Source: Porpolomopsis calyptriformis (Eukaryota > Basidiomycota > Agaricomycetes > Agaricales > Hygrophoraceae). Taken from it: a DNA stretch of 64,000 bases. Below are positions 11,454 through 21,557 of this stretch, piece after piece. The notes below the pieces were generated by a model. The model ran no database searches. It was not told where the DNA came from and saw nothing but the letters and a program-made list of their open reading frames with translations. The stretch spans positions 186,001 to 250,000 of the forward strand of contig OX621166.1 in the NCBI GenBank assembly GCA_951640195.1. Reading direction: 5' to 3'. How positions within the stretch are numbered: the first letter of the stretch is position 1; each line of letters opens with the position of its first letter. Position numbers and translations under genes: made by a program.

Positions 11454-12609
11454 CAGAGTTCCAAGAGGGTGGGGTTCTATATTCGGAGCATTTCTTAACA
11501 CACTGACGCGTTGACGTTGGTGCAGTTCTTCCAGAAATCATCTGGCGTTCTTTGATGGGCGAGGATCCCAGAACCAAGATTAACATGACGCAACATGACG
11601 CAACACAGTGTTAAACTTTAGTGAGCATGGTGCGACATTCGAGGGTGTTTCCTCCGGAAGAAACTAAGAGTAATCCAGGCTTGGCCTCGAACCGGAGGTG
11701 TTGGACGTTCAGTGGGGTCTGGATGTAGTGGTGGATGAGAGGCTATGAGGGGGGGTGGGTGAAAAGGGAAGAAAGGCGAGTGAGGATGGAGGAGGCAACA
11801 GGGGTACAAGGGATACAAGGGTGACTCACGAAGCACCCCATTTCTTGTACAAAGATCATACTCTGCTCCATCTGTACCTCCCTATGACACTCCGTTTGTC
11901 GTTTTATTATCTGCGCGATTGCGCGGTTAAAATTTCTCGCGCGAGTTGTTTTTCAAACTCAGTGCTTCCTTTTCAGGAGCACTCATACCAAGAGACTTGA
12001 CTGATGAACGAGTCTAGTTCCTGCCGAGCGACCTCACTGTGCTTGGTCGGCAGCCATCCAGCATGCACATCAAACACTATCGAGTCTCTATGAGCATGCC
12101 TCTTCCATGCTCTCTCATGAGGATTCCGACCCTCTATACACTTCCTTCCATATGAATGTAATAGCTTCTGATGCAATGCCAGTGCTACGAGCAATGGAAG
12201 AGGAGTCGAAAAGTGGTCCAGATGAGTCTCAGTTGCCACATGCTTGGCTTGTTGGTGTGGCTGAACTTCTGGGCATCTTGTTTGTCCGACTTCGAGAGAC
12301 TCTGGAACTAGCAAGAGGATATGCTTGCCTTGGTGAAGGAGGGCACAGGTTTCAGGCATGCGACTCATGCTGTGGAGATGGCTGGAGCTCATCTCGCTGC
12401 CAGCCTAATGACTATCAGCGCATCATAGTCTTTTGATAGTGTATTCTCGCAATTAATTTTATTAGAATAAATAATCTAAATGTCGAGAGATGCATTAATG
12501 AAATAGTCAGGCAGCAATAGGATAATGAAACTTCGAAAAATAAGGCCGCAAAACAGGCGACATTGACAATATGTGAATGACAAGAGGAGACCAAGGCCAA
12601 TCATGCAAC
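11454..12609. other. Region with no supported gene
   Basis: A 109-codon plus-strand frame (12107-12436) and an overlapping 139-codon minus-strand frame exist, but neither matches anything I know and neither has splice support. A GGGG-rich stretch lies near 11740-11800, and a direct repeat ATGACGCAAC occurs twice at 11585-11602. Confidence 0.45.
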
Positions 12610-13075
12610 TCATTTATCTGCAGGTGCTTCTTCCTTTGACTCTGCCAGTTTATCTGCTAAGCCAAAGGAGAAAAAATGAGCCTGGAAGACGAGAGTCAAG
12701 TCCTTGTACTCTCCTCCGACAGTGTGCCAAGCTCCGCAATGGCGCTGTCAAAGGCTTGTTTTGCAAGGTAGCATGAGCAGTCAGGACTGTTGAGGATTTC
12801 ATAGTAGAAGATGGAGAAGTTGAGCACCAGGCCAGCGCAGGTAGATGCATAGGAGGCAGTTCCGTGACCGCAACATTGGATGCAGCCTTGTAAGCCTCGA
12901 GGGACTTATTGGCGCTATCCTTCCATTTATCGCCAGTAGCAAACTCAGTGAGGCAGTGGAGATAGTCACCCATCTTGTTGAGAAGTTAGAACTAAACAAT
13001 GGAGAAGAATGTGAGACGCACGCACATCTTGTTAAAGAACACGTTGGACTCGCCAGCGGAAGTCAGGCGTCACTC
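12610..13075 (-). pseudogene. 14-3-3 protein gene fragment (C-terminal half)
   Basis: The minus strand encodes recognisable 14-3-3 blocks: GESNVFFNKM, then after a retained intron [38 protein letters not shown], and in another frame [36 protein letters not shown]. The tail continues in a third frame ([14 protein letters not shown] to a stop at 12610). At least two frameshifts are needed, one just before '[10 protein letters not shown]' and one inside the Ser-Tyr of 'EESYKD'. The first half of the protein is absent. The intron is still present, so this is a broken genomic copy and not a retrocopy. 14-3-3 proteins bind phosphoserine/threonine sites; this copy cannot. Confidence 0.85.
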
Positions 13076-13300
13076 TGAAAGGAGGCACTGAGTTTGAAAA
13101 ACGACTTGCGCAGGAAATTTTCACTGCGCAACAAAACGACAAATGGAACGCCATACCTCCCTACATGATAGAGTTGTGCAAACTACCCAGTACACTGCTG
13201 AGAATTTGAACCAAAAGGCGGCCTTCCTAAATAACTTAGTAAGAATAAGAATAAGGCATAGCGTAGATTGAAAGCCCACAAGCAAAGGCGCAACGCGATC

Positions 13301-13585
13301 CCAAATTCCCCCCCCTCTCCATGCAACTTTGAGATTGCGCTGACCTCCTGTGTACGCAGGAGGTGGAAAGAGGAATTAATGACCATGAACCTTTGCAAGT
13401 TCACCCGTCCTCTGCAAGCAGAGGTGGTTAAGAGCCAACCCAACATCCAATCCCAAATTCCCTCCCTCCACGCAACTTTGCGATTGCGCTGTCCTCCTGC
13501 GTATGCAGGAGGTGGAAAGAGGATTCAACGACCATGAACCTTTGCGAGTTCACCTGTCCTCTGCAAGCAGAGGTGGTCAAGGATG
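13301..13585. repeat. Two tandem 152-bp units, each with two hairpins
   Basis: Copies start near 13301 and 13453 (both CCAAATTCC). Each contains a stem CTCCTGY-loop-GCAGGAG (loop GTAC or GTAT) and a second stem CCTCTGC-AA-GCAGAGG, separated by about 50 bp that include ACCATGAACCTTTGC. The stems are better conserved than the flanks, which suggests the hairpins matter or are gene-converted. Confidence 0.8.
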
Positions 13586-13676
13586 ATGATGGACGTCAGG
13601 AGGAAGGGCTGGAAGAATCATTTCGCAAAATGCGTGGGTATATATAGTAGGTGGAAAATCAACCATCATGTGCCTC

Positions 13677-13725
13677 TTTAGGGCAGGGTATTCCGCGTAC
13701 CAGATGCGAAATGTCCTGCCCTAAA
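13677..13725. repeat. Perfect 11-bp inverted repeat flanking 27 bp
   Basis: TTTAGGGCAGG at 13677-13687 is matched exactly by CCTGCCCTAAA at 13715-13725. It lies just before the minisatellite and could be a hairpin or the end of a small element. Confidence 0.75.
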
Positions 13726-13749
13726 TAGGTACAGCCTATAACATGGACT

Positions 13750-13993
13750 AATAGGCGTAACATAGGCGTAACATAGGTGTAACATGGGTGTAACACAGTG
13801 AAACATGGTGTAACATAGGTGTAACACAGCATAACATGGGTGTAACGTGGTGTAACATAGGTGTAACGCAGCGTAACATGGTGTAACATGGGTGTAACGT
13901 GGGTGTAACATAGGTGTAACACAGTGAAACACAGTGTGTAACACAGCGTAACACGGTGTAACATAGGCATAACCTAAGCGTAACGTGTGACCA
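13750..13993 (+). repeat. GTAACAYRGG-type minisatellite
   Basis: About two dozen units of roughly 10 bp follow the pattern GTAACATAGG / GTAACATGGGT / GTAACACAGY, with frequent variants. The same motif recurs in the opposite orientation at about 23,597-23,700. Long minus-strand frames here are products of the repeat and not genes. Confidence 0.9.
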
Positions 13994-16065
13994 TAGCAAG
14001 ACTATATGCGTCCACTTCCTCCAACCTTGATTCCCTGCCAGAAGGCCAGAATTGCTGACACCCTTCAAAAACCGCTCACATCTGCCTTGATGTAAATCGT
14101 AGTAGATAGCGACTGCTTGTTGGGGAGATGCAATCGCGCTTCTGTACAGATGTGTGCGCTCAGCTTGGAACACGATAAACTTGAGAATATCATCATTACC
14201 ATCAGTGATTAATTGACGGATTTGGATTGGATTGCTTCAAATGAATACAAAGAAGGGAGAGCAGCCAGAAATGTATAAAAATATCTTTAAAGAATGGCCC
14301 CAAAGTTGGAGAAATGAAATTCCAATCAGCTCATTCATTCACCTATGCTTGGCGCATTTTCGACTTTCTTCAATTTGACCTACAACAAGAAAGGAGTTGA
14401 TTAAAACGTTTGTTCTTCTTACCGCAGATGAACTGAAAATTCAGCGGACTTACTGGGGCTGTTTGAGCAGTGCCGCATGTGGCTGATCACCTCTGGGATT
14501 GCAGGAGCCTCAGAACTGTCAACATCTATAGGGCTTGACTCCGAATTTTCTTGGGAATCCGAAGGTTCTTCCACGCGCGAGAGGGGAACGGGGTCTCCAA
14601 TGTAAACTGGGTCTTTGATATAATCGGACAAAACTTGAATAATCTTCTGAGCTGGGTGACTTCTGCGGGGAACGATGACAAAAGGGGGTCCAGACCAGGT
14701 CAACTCCGTCATTGGCCTCTCCTTTAAAAGTGTTTGTTCCAAACAAGGGTAGATGTCAGGCCAATGGTCTTTGAAATGATGGAGGGCGGCCCCTCGTACC
14801 GCATCCGCGTTATAACTGCGATGGTCAGCCGACGGGGCCCAAGTCTCCTTGTAATGCATAATCGCAGATGCAACGTCAACAAGGAACCGCTTGAAAATAT
14901 AGTCAGGCGTGACGCAGTGTTCATCTATAAAGACCACGTAGCGGTTCGAAAACCATTTGATGAACTGCCGATAATTCCACTGGGCGATGTTCTCTTCTTC
15001 AAGGATAGATGAAGATGCAGGAGCTTGGCAGTGGCGTCGGCTAATTACCGGAGCAAGTTCTACCAGATTTCCAACTGCAAGAACGTCGAGGAAACCAACT
15101 TGGGTTGAGATATCAGGAACATGGGCCTTCTTCCTCTCGGTGGCTAGGTAAATTATGAGAGCAAGAAATAAGTGAAAAGCAAGAAACTTGCCATCCTGGT
15201 CCTTCAGAAAATGTTCTACCCACATAGCCATCAGATGGCGAAGGAAGGTTAGCACCTCGTTATATTCCGCAGTCGCATTGTGCGAGTCCCTCACAAACAC
15301 ATGGGCGATCCCGCAGCAGGTGTCCACAATCGAGGATGTCGACAGAAATTGCCAACCATAGACGATAGTGTGACTTACCTCCCACGTAGTGTGCAGAGTA
15401 TTCAGTTGCATGTAACTGGATCAGAAGGAAAATAAAATAAGGCAATGAACTTTATCAGGTGAAATATAAATACTTCACTTCTAGGACTACTGGAGTTATA
15501 CGTCAATCAAGTAGGTCCTAGTTGTTCGGGGGAGATGTGAGTTGATTGGGTAATGATCACTTCCTCCTTTGATGGGGCTTGAGTAATCCTTGGCTAGGAT
15601 GTACAGATGAGCAGGCTATCCAAACTCAATGGATAGTATTGACTGGGAGAGCAAGAATGAAGTCAACGGCTGACTTAGAAGAATATGTATCACAGTGAGG
15701 TCTCTCCAATAAGGACTGAGACTTAGAGAATGTGATGAATAAGCAGGGGCTGAAGTAAGATAAGATAGTCCTCAGTGGCTATCTTCAACTTACAGAAATA
15801 CGTCAAGGGGTGATTCCTAAGTTGGTTCTTAACGTAAGAGGGCTTAGGCGAAATCACACAGGGTATAAGCTTAATAGACTAGATTGGATTGGATGTATTG
15901 ACTACAGACAAGTAGTATCAATAAGGGGTAGTACTAGGTACTGAGTACTAGGGGGTGAGTTCAAGGGAAAAGGGGAAGAGTAGACTAGGGGGAGGGGAGT
16001 GGGGTAAAAGTGGGTTAAAAGTCAACTGAACTGTGAACTAAACTCCTCACTGGTGAAAAGGGGGC

Positions 16066-16077
16066 CCTTTATATATG
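16066..16077 (-). promoter_or_regulatory. TATA box of the LTR-like insertion
   Basis: The minus strand reads CATATATAAAGGG, a strong TATA consensus, followed by GC-rich then pyrimidine-rich sequence. The AP-1-type pairs lie about 75-210 bp upstream on the same strand. Transcription would run in the same direction as the host gene. Confidence 0.5.
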
Positions 16078-16151
16078 TTTGAGAACAATGGGTAATGAGA
16101 ACAATAGGAAATAAGAACAATGGACAAAAGAACAATGAGGAGTTTGAATTG

Positions 16152-16276
16152 TGACTCACTATGAGTCAGACAATGAGGAGAACAATGGGGAAGATTAATA
16201 TGAGTCATAGTGACTCAGAGAACAATGGAGTGATGACAGAACAATAGAGAAATGGGATATGAGTCATTCTGACTCA
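16152..16276. promoter_or_regulatory. Three paired AP-1/Gcn4-type sites
   Basis: Six heptamers TGACTCA/TGAGTCA occur as three inverted pairs at 16152-16168, 16201-16217 and 16260-16276, each pair separated by exactly 3 bp. These match the consensus for fungal bZIP factors (Gcn4/CpcA, Yap-like AP-1). The last two are followed by AGAGAACAATGG, a further repeated motif of this insertion. Confidence 0.7.
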
Positions 16277-16308
16277 GAGAACAATGGGAAGAATGCTATT
16301 GTCCATGA

Positions 16309-16425
16309 TAAGATAGCATAAGTAAAGATAGTAGTGTATCTTATCTGAGATAAGATAATGTGTGAAGGACAGTGATATCTTATCTAAGATAAGATCAGAT
16401 AAGATAAGATAAAGGATATTTGAGC
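16309..16425. promoter_or_regulatory. Cluster of GATA-factor sites
   Basis: At least seven GATAAG/CTTATC motifs occur in about 115 bp, including two palindromic CTTATCT-GATAAG pairs. This matches HGATAR sites of fungal GATA regulators (nitrogen or iron control). They lie furthest upstream of the TATA box on the minus strand. Confidence 0.55.
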
Positions 16426-18064
16426 TATGGATGCTACTTGCTGAATGCATGATCTTTGGTTAAGTTTGATACCAAATCAGTTTGGGATCATGACAACTTC
16501 AGACTACGCGCACATAATGAACGGATTGATGACTTACAAAGCACATTGTTCCTTTAGCAACATGCCTTTGGCCTCAAACGCGCTATGTTCACTAGTGCAT
16601 GCCGATGTCCAATTGGGAGGATATCCCTCGGTACTTCTGAGGTTGCCGGCCCTGCTCCCCTCCTGGTTTTCCTGAGGGCGAGGATGGAAAAGAACCAAAT
16701 ACTTTTCCCCCTTCATGATCTGTAGAGCTGTCCCAAAGCCGCTGCCATTCACCTGGCACCATGATGACCACCCTTTAGTTGTTACCGTCCCCCATTTCAT
16801 TCCTTCCATAGTTGGCCCCTCCATTGGAAATCCTTCCTAGCACTGCGTCTGTTTCAGGGCCCATTCGTGTGATGTGAGGTTGCTATCGCAAGGTTTTCAT
16901 CAAGGACATCTGCTAACTGCTTCTTTGGGGCTTACCTGTATCTGGGCGGAGGCGCGTGCGATGCATCCCCCATCGGAATGTTTAGGCTTTGGATAATTCA
17001 AGTGGGCTTCTTTTTTTTCTTTTGAGTTTCCTCAAACATGTCTTGCAGCGTCGCAGCGCGGAGTAAACTCTGGTCCCCAGTTTGTTTCCCTGGCTCCTTT
17101 CTCAGCTCCACCACTAGCCATCTGTCACTACAACCCTCAAAATCAGGACGACTTGGACTTACCTTGCACCGCCCTCAGTGTGCTCAGATTTCCCAATGTT
17201 TCCAGGCCACATTTATCAAATTTAACTTGTTCCTGAGGACCGTCTAAGACAAGAATGTGTCGATCGCGGAAGATATCTTGGATAGCGGAGGGACTCAAAT
17301 CCTGGAATTGGTCATAGGTTGTTACGAAGATGGATGAAATGTTTGGACCCCTTGCCTCACTATGGGCTGTTGGGAGATGGTGCTTTGGCCTGCCATTGAT
17401 ATACCCCTTTTCGACGAGGTCTTGAACTTTCCGTAGGAAATTAGATTCGATTTCGGCCTACAACAAAGAAAAAACTGGTTAGTGTCTCTAGCAACTTAAG
17501 GCGCAGCATAGAGGTTGCTCACAACTTCTCGCATTGGAGTGAAGAAGAATGTTTCCTTGTCGTGCGTTGAGAAGCCGTTATAAACAGGGACCCTGGTCAG
17601 GAAACCGAGCTGTAGCAATATAAATATTCAGGGACAGGCAGAGGAGCTTGGGGGGGAATTTTTGGGGGATTACCTGGGGAGGCGCGAGAGTGGAGAGTTT
17701 CTCCAGGCCCAGATCCTGTGATGTGTCATATTGCAAGAATAAAAACCCTGCTCCGTCATCCGATCGTTGATGAACACTCACCCTCTCTAGAAGCTGGCTG
17801 GCTACGGTTTGCAGCGGCGGTATAGGGTCGTTGTTTCTTGGAACAACTTTGCCATTTCCTTCTACATTCAAAGAATGGTTGGAGATCTTCTTTTTCATCT
17901 TTTTCGCAACTGAATGGCTCAAGGGCCATTCAGCAGCTGCAGAAGGAGAATGTGACAAATCTTGGGGCCGTTTCTGTTGCTGGGGGGGGGCATCAGGGGC
18001 GTTCTGAGTTACTGAGCGTCGGGGCTGAATTGGGACTGAGGGAACCTTGATCCCTGTGGTCTGG

Positions 18065-18370
18065 GGTGGGTCTGTCAGCAGGGCAAGGGCAGGATGCGAG
18101 GCGACAGGGTCTTCTTCAGACTCCCGGGTTCCATCAACCCCATCAGCGTCTACCTCCATTGCCTGCTCCTGTCCAGATGAGATGATCCCTTCTCCTTCCG
18201 CTGGACTACCTGGTGCGGGTGGGTTTGTCAGCAGGGCAAAGGCAGGATGTGAGGCGACAGGGTCTTCTTCAGACTCCCAGGTTCCATCAACCCCATCAGC
18301 GTCTACCTCCATTGCCTGCTCCTGTCCAGACGAGACGATCCCTTCTCCTTCCGCTGGACTACCTGGCGTA
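18065..18370 (-). repeat. 153-bp in-frame tandem duplication in the JmjC-like gene
   Basis: Two copies encode a 51-residue acidic unit (starting PGSPAEGEGI, with SSGQEQAMEVDADGVDGT and ESEEDPVASHPA). They differ at a handful of positions, so the duplication is recent. The period is a multiple of three and keeps frame. Confidence 0.9.
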
Positions 18371-18484
18371 GGTGCCTTACCTCTGACAAGAGCCGAAGAT
18401 GCTTGATGCGGCATTTGTAGGAGATCTGAGACCTATTCCAGTTTGATGAACTTTGTAGATCACTGAGAATGGCTGGACTTACAT

Positions 18485-18800
18485 TTTCCGCGTCCTTCTC
18501 CTTTTCCCTTTCCTGTTCTTGTTCCTCCTCCTGTTTTCCTTGTTCCTCCTCCCGTTCCTCTTCCCTTTCCTCCTCCTGTTCCCCTCATTCCTCTTCCTAT
18601 TCCTCTCGTTCCTCCTCCCACTCCGCCTCCTCCTGTTTTCCCCGTTCCTCCTCCTGTTTTCCTTGTTCCTCCTCCCTTTCCTCTTCCCTTTCCTCCTCCT
18701 GTTCCTCTCGTTCCTCCTCCTGCTCCTCCCGTTCCTCCTCCTGCTCCCGCTCCTCCTCCTCCTGTTCCTCCTTGCGTTCCCCCTCCTCCAATTCCTGTTC
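18485..18800. repeat. Polypyrimidine/polypurine tract encoding a Glu-rich segment
   Basis: About 310 bp of nearly pure C/T on the plus strand is built from CTCCTCCYGTTCCTC-like units. On the minus strand it encodes Glu/Arg/Gln repeats of the long JmjC-like gene. The Ser-rich frame on the plus strand is its antisense shadow. Two of the five premature stops of the gene (TAG 18597-18599, TGA 18585-18587) fall inside it. Confidence 0.85.
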
Positions 18801-21433
18801 CTCTTTTGTAATTTGCTTCCACCCCAATATCCTCCTGTGTTTCACTTGACAAAAGTTGTTAAGTCACTGATGCAGTTTAGCGCAATAAGAAGCATTCTAC
18901 CTGTTTTCATTCTGCTTTTGCTTTCCCGCAAAACTCCACTTCTTCCACTCAGGCGTCGGACTTTATCTTTACCATCCCTGCGGGTCCTCTGACCCTGCTC
19001 CCCCCGTCTGATTTCTGAAACTCCTTTCGCAGGTGCAGAAACATTGTCGATAGCTGAACGAATGCCTACTTGTTGAGCGAATGGATCTTCTATGGTGGGG
19101 ACGCGTTCTGGGGCATGGACAACCTTGATGGATGAATCTATTGGCCCATCCGACTCAACTGGCTCTTGTCGTGCTTCAAGGACTTTTTCTTTCTCCACTC
19201 TATCTTCGATCGTGGGCGGTGATGAATCTCTCGGGGTGGACTCGCCTTCTTGGTTAACAACGCCAACAGGTGGTTCAATTTGTCGCTCTGACCCAGCCTG
19301 TTCTGATCATCCTTCGGGAGGCGCCTTCCCGACCATCTCAGCTCTTGGTGGCAGTGAACTGAGAGCATTGACACTCAAGATAGAGGGTTCCTTTATTTCC
19401 TCCCCCAACAGGGGCAGCTTCAGCTCTGTTCGATCCTCAACAACATCTCTTTGCGCTCCCCAAGTTTCAGGTTCCAGTGGTAACAGTGCGATCTGTCCAC
19501 TGCTCTGTTGCAGGGGGCTTCCTCCTTCCAATTCCTCCTCAGTCTGGTCCTTGGCTAATTCATGGGGTGCTTGTAACAGTTGCCGTACTGCTGTCAGCGT
19601 GGGAGGTGGCTCAGAAGATGGCTCTCCGCTGTCGACTGTGGGTAGAAAAGTTGAAAAGAAAGGGAGAGAAACGTTGGAGTAAAAACACACCGCGCCATTG
19701 GAACCACTCGCTTTCTGACCCACTGACCATCTCAATCAAGGATGAAATTTCGCTCATCAAAGGAGATAAGAGATTGATGGCGGTCGACGTCCCAGTTGCA
19801 ATAGAAATCAGAGAGCGCCAGATGGCCTTCTCTACCTTAGGGAGGGTTGGGGGTCGCTCATTACTGTAAGCAACGCGAAGCTGTAAATGAATGAAATTAG
19901 CAGAATAAATATTGTACAGAACCAACTAATCATGAAACAGGCTTACTGCAACCAGCTGATCATGCCTGATGTCTCCTTTGGAGAATGTGTGGGGTAGGAG
20001 AGCGAGAATCGGGCTGATAGAGGTAGTGAGATGGAAGAGGTTTCGCATTCGATCATAAACCTTCGTATCCTGCTTCAGTTCACTCTTGAAAGTTGAGGTT
20101 AGATGGAGGTTTGCACCCTCTGCATCTCTGCAAAACATATTAGCGTTTTATAATGTTGGTTGACGCTGTTGGATGTACTTAATCAATTTCTCGGTCCAGG
20201 TTGCGAAATTAAGATCAAAAGACACTTGGAGCTGCACAGGAAGCGATTAAGTGTCAGTTGGTTAATCAAGGGTTGCCGTATCAATGCTCACTCTGTTAAA
20301 CCAAGTTATCGCAAAGGCCACAAGCTCCAAGTTGGTCAGAATATGGTTCAGTTCCACTGAGTATAGATGTCCAAAGGCACGGTGCAGTGTCTGATAGGTG
20401 GAAACGACAGGGCGTTGGAAGAGAGTGATTTCCCCTGATACGCTGGTCTCAAACGGACCATTCTCTCTGATGGCGAGACGATCTATGCGAGGCATTATCT
20501 CCAGCGCATTCCTTGCTCTCTCGACAATCTTGACCCAGTTGTCCATAGGTTTGAGGAGCTGACCACGCAAAAGCAAGAGGTGAGGGTCTAAATCTTCCAC
20601 GGGGCCGGGATATGCTGGCAAGTACATACCTGCAGCAGCCTATCGCCAATTGGTGGCTTGGCTGATCTCCTGTAGGGCATGAAGTAGGCGGAATCAGGGG
20701 GAGAAATGGCATCGACTAAATGATCGAGAAGGCTATGTCGGAATAGCACGTGGGCCGCCATCAACACATATTTCGCGTACGAGTTTTCCCATGTCTTGGG
20801 GTTCATCAGCTGCGTGCGGTTTGATGAGAAGAACTGGGATATAAAGTCGCGCTGTCCCTCGGTCAAATTTAGCAAGGAATTTGAGTCATCGAGCTGGTGG
20901 CACAGGGACTGCTTCCTGTTGAGCGACGTCCGACTGAAATGAATAAGAACGCAGGCACTCACCAGAACCAGATCTGCTGCGCCCCTGTTGTGCTTCCACT
21001 CGTTCCCCATCACCATCTTAAATTTGGCTTCCAGAGGAGCTTGAACCCACGGCAGGCCGTGGAACCATAGGTAGCATTGGAATATGGAAGTCTCTCAAAG
21101 TTTAAAGTCTACAGGGTCTGAAGTAGCCGTGGAGGTTGATGGTGTAGACGATTGGGGAGCTGCAGGCATTGTGGATGGGAGGAGTGCGACGAGTTGATAG
21201 TGGTCAGTGTGGTAAGGGAGATAGGGAGAACTAAACAGAGGAAAACAAAAACCAAATGCGTGGTTCGGATTTTTCCAGCAGACATCCAACGCCGCAGCTT
21301 AATTGCATCCCTCATTGCAATTGGCGGCGATTATTGGAATAGGCAGATGATGGTTGATCAGGTAAGTTCAAAGAAAAGATAAAGACACCAATAATACTGT
21401 AAGGGCGCGTGGGGCGCGTGGACCGCACAACTG

Positions 21434-21455
21434 TCACATGACACAAGTCATGTGA
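21434..21455. promoter_or_regulatory. Palindrome TCACATGAC-N4-GTCATGTGA between divergent genes
   Basis: A perfect 9-bp inverted repeat with a 4-bp spacer sits between the JmjC-like gene start (21169, minus) and the Ulp1-like gene (21558, plus). A similar block, GTCATGTGATTT followed by ACGTCA, lies just upstream of the TET-like gene at about 6130-6156. It is a plausible bHLH/bZIP-type operator shared by island genes. Confidence 0.5.
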
Positions 21456-21557
21456 TTTATGAGCCTCACGTCAGGCCTAACGTTTCCTAACCCTCACCAC
21501 CAAGATCCGCAGACTAATCAACCAACTCATTTACGCCCATATTTACCCTAGTTAAAT

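Larger units (their letters stand above)
15416..16537 (-). mobile_element. 1,122-bp insertion-bearing intron, LTR-like
   Basis: On the minus strand the JmjC exon ending in ...KEQCA meets GTAAGT at 16537. The next exon resumes after ...TCCAG at 15416, giving a frame-true join Phe-Tyr-Met-Gln-Leu. All other introns in this gene are about 45-100 bp. The extra kilobase has no ORF. On the minus strand it has a GATA-rich segment, three paired AP-1-type sites, a TATA box and then a poly-purine/pyrimidine leader, in the order of an LTR U3-R-U5. A solo LTR in a normal intron is the simplest reading. Clear TG...CA ends were not found; TACTT occurs on both sides (near 15470 and 16436) and could be a target duplication, but this is weak. 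Confidence 0.5.
14419..21169 (-). pseudogene. Very long JmjC-like protein gene, several stops
   Basis: One locus can be followed exon by exon on the minus strand. The start is MPAAPQSSTPSTST (21169). An N-terminal helical part follows (PLEAKFKMVMGNEWKHNRG, YAKYVLMAAHVLFRHSLLDH, MRNLFHLTTSISPILALLPH). Then come an acidic/basic linker, a Glu-rich tract (18485-18845), a 51-residue duplicated segment, and a C-terminal JmjC-like region: VYNGFSTHDKETFFF, YINGRPKHHLPTAH, ISSIFVTTYDQFQDLS, KGWSSWCQVNGSGFGTALQI, NTLHTTWEVSHTIVYGWQFL, AHVPDISTQVGFLDVLAVGN. In-frame stops: TGA 21095-21097, TGA 19307-19309, TAG 18597-18599, TGA 18585-18587 and TGA 16998-17000. The usual His-x-Asp of the fold reads Gln-Val-Asn, so catalysis is unlikely even in the parent. 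I recall this C-terminal fold in many Agaricomycete unknown proteins. The reading as one gene, not two adjacent ones, is inference. Confidence 0.65.

Noticed and set aside
13659..14173. Three long overlapping minus-strand frames rich in Cys/Tyr/Thr/His
   Set aside because: All are read through the 10-bp minisatellite; a 10-bp unit without stops gives open frames by chance.
18469..18992. Two long plus-strand frames rich in Ser or in Leu/Phe
   Set aside because: They are antisense to the Glu-rich polypurine tract of the minus-strand JmjC-like gene and arise from its low complexity.
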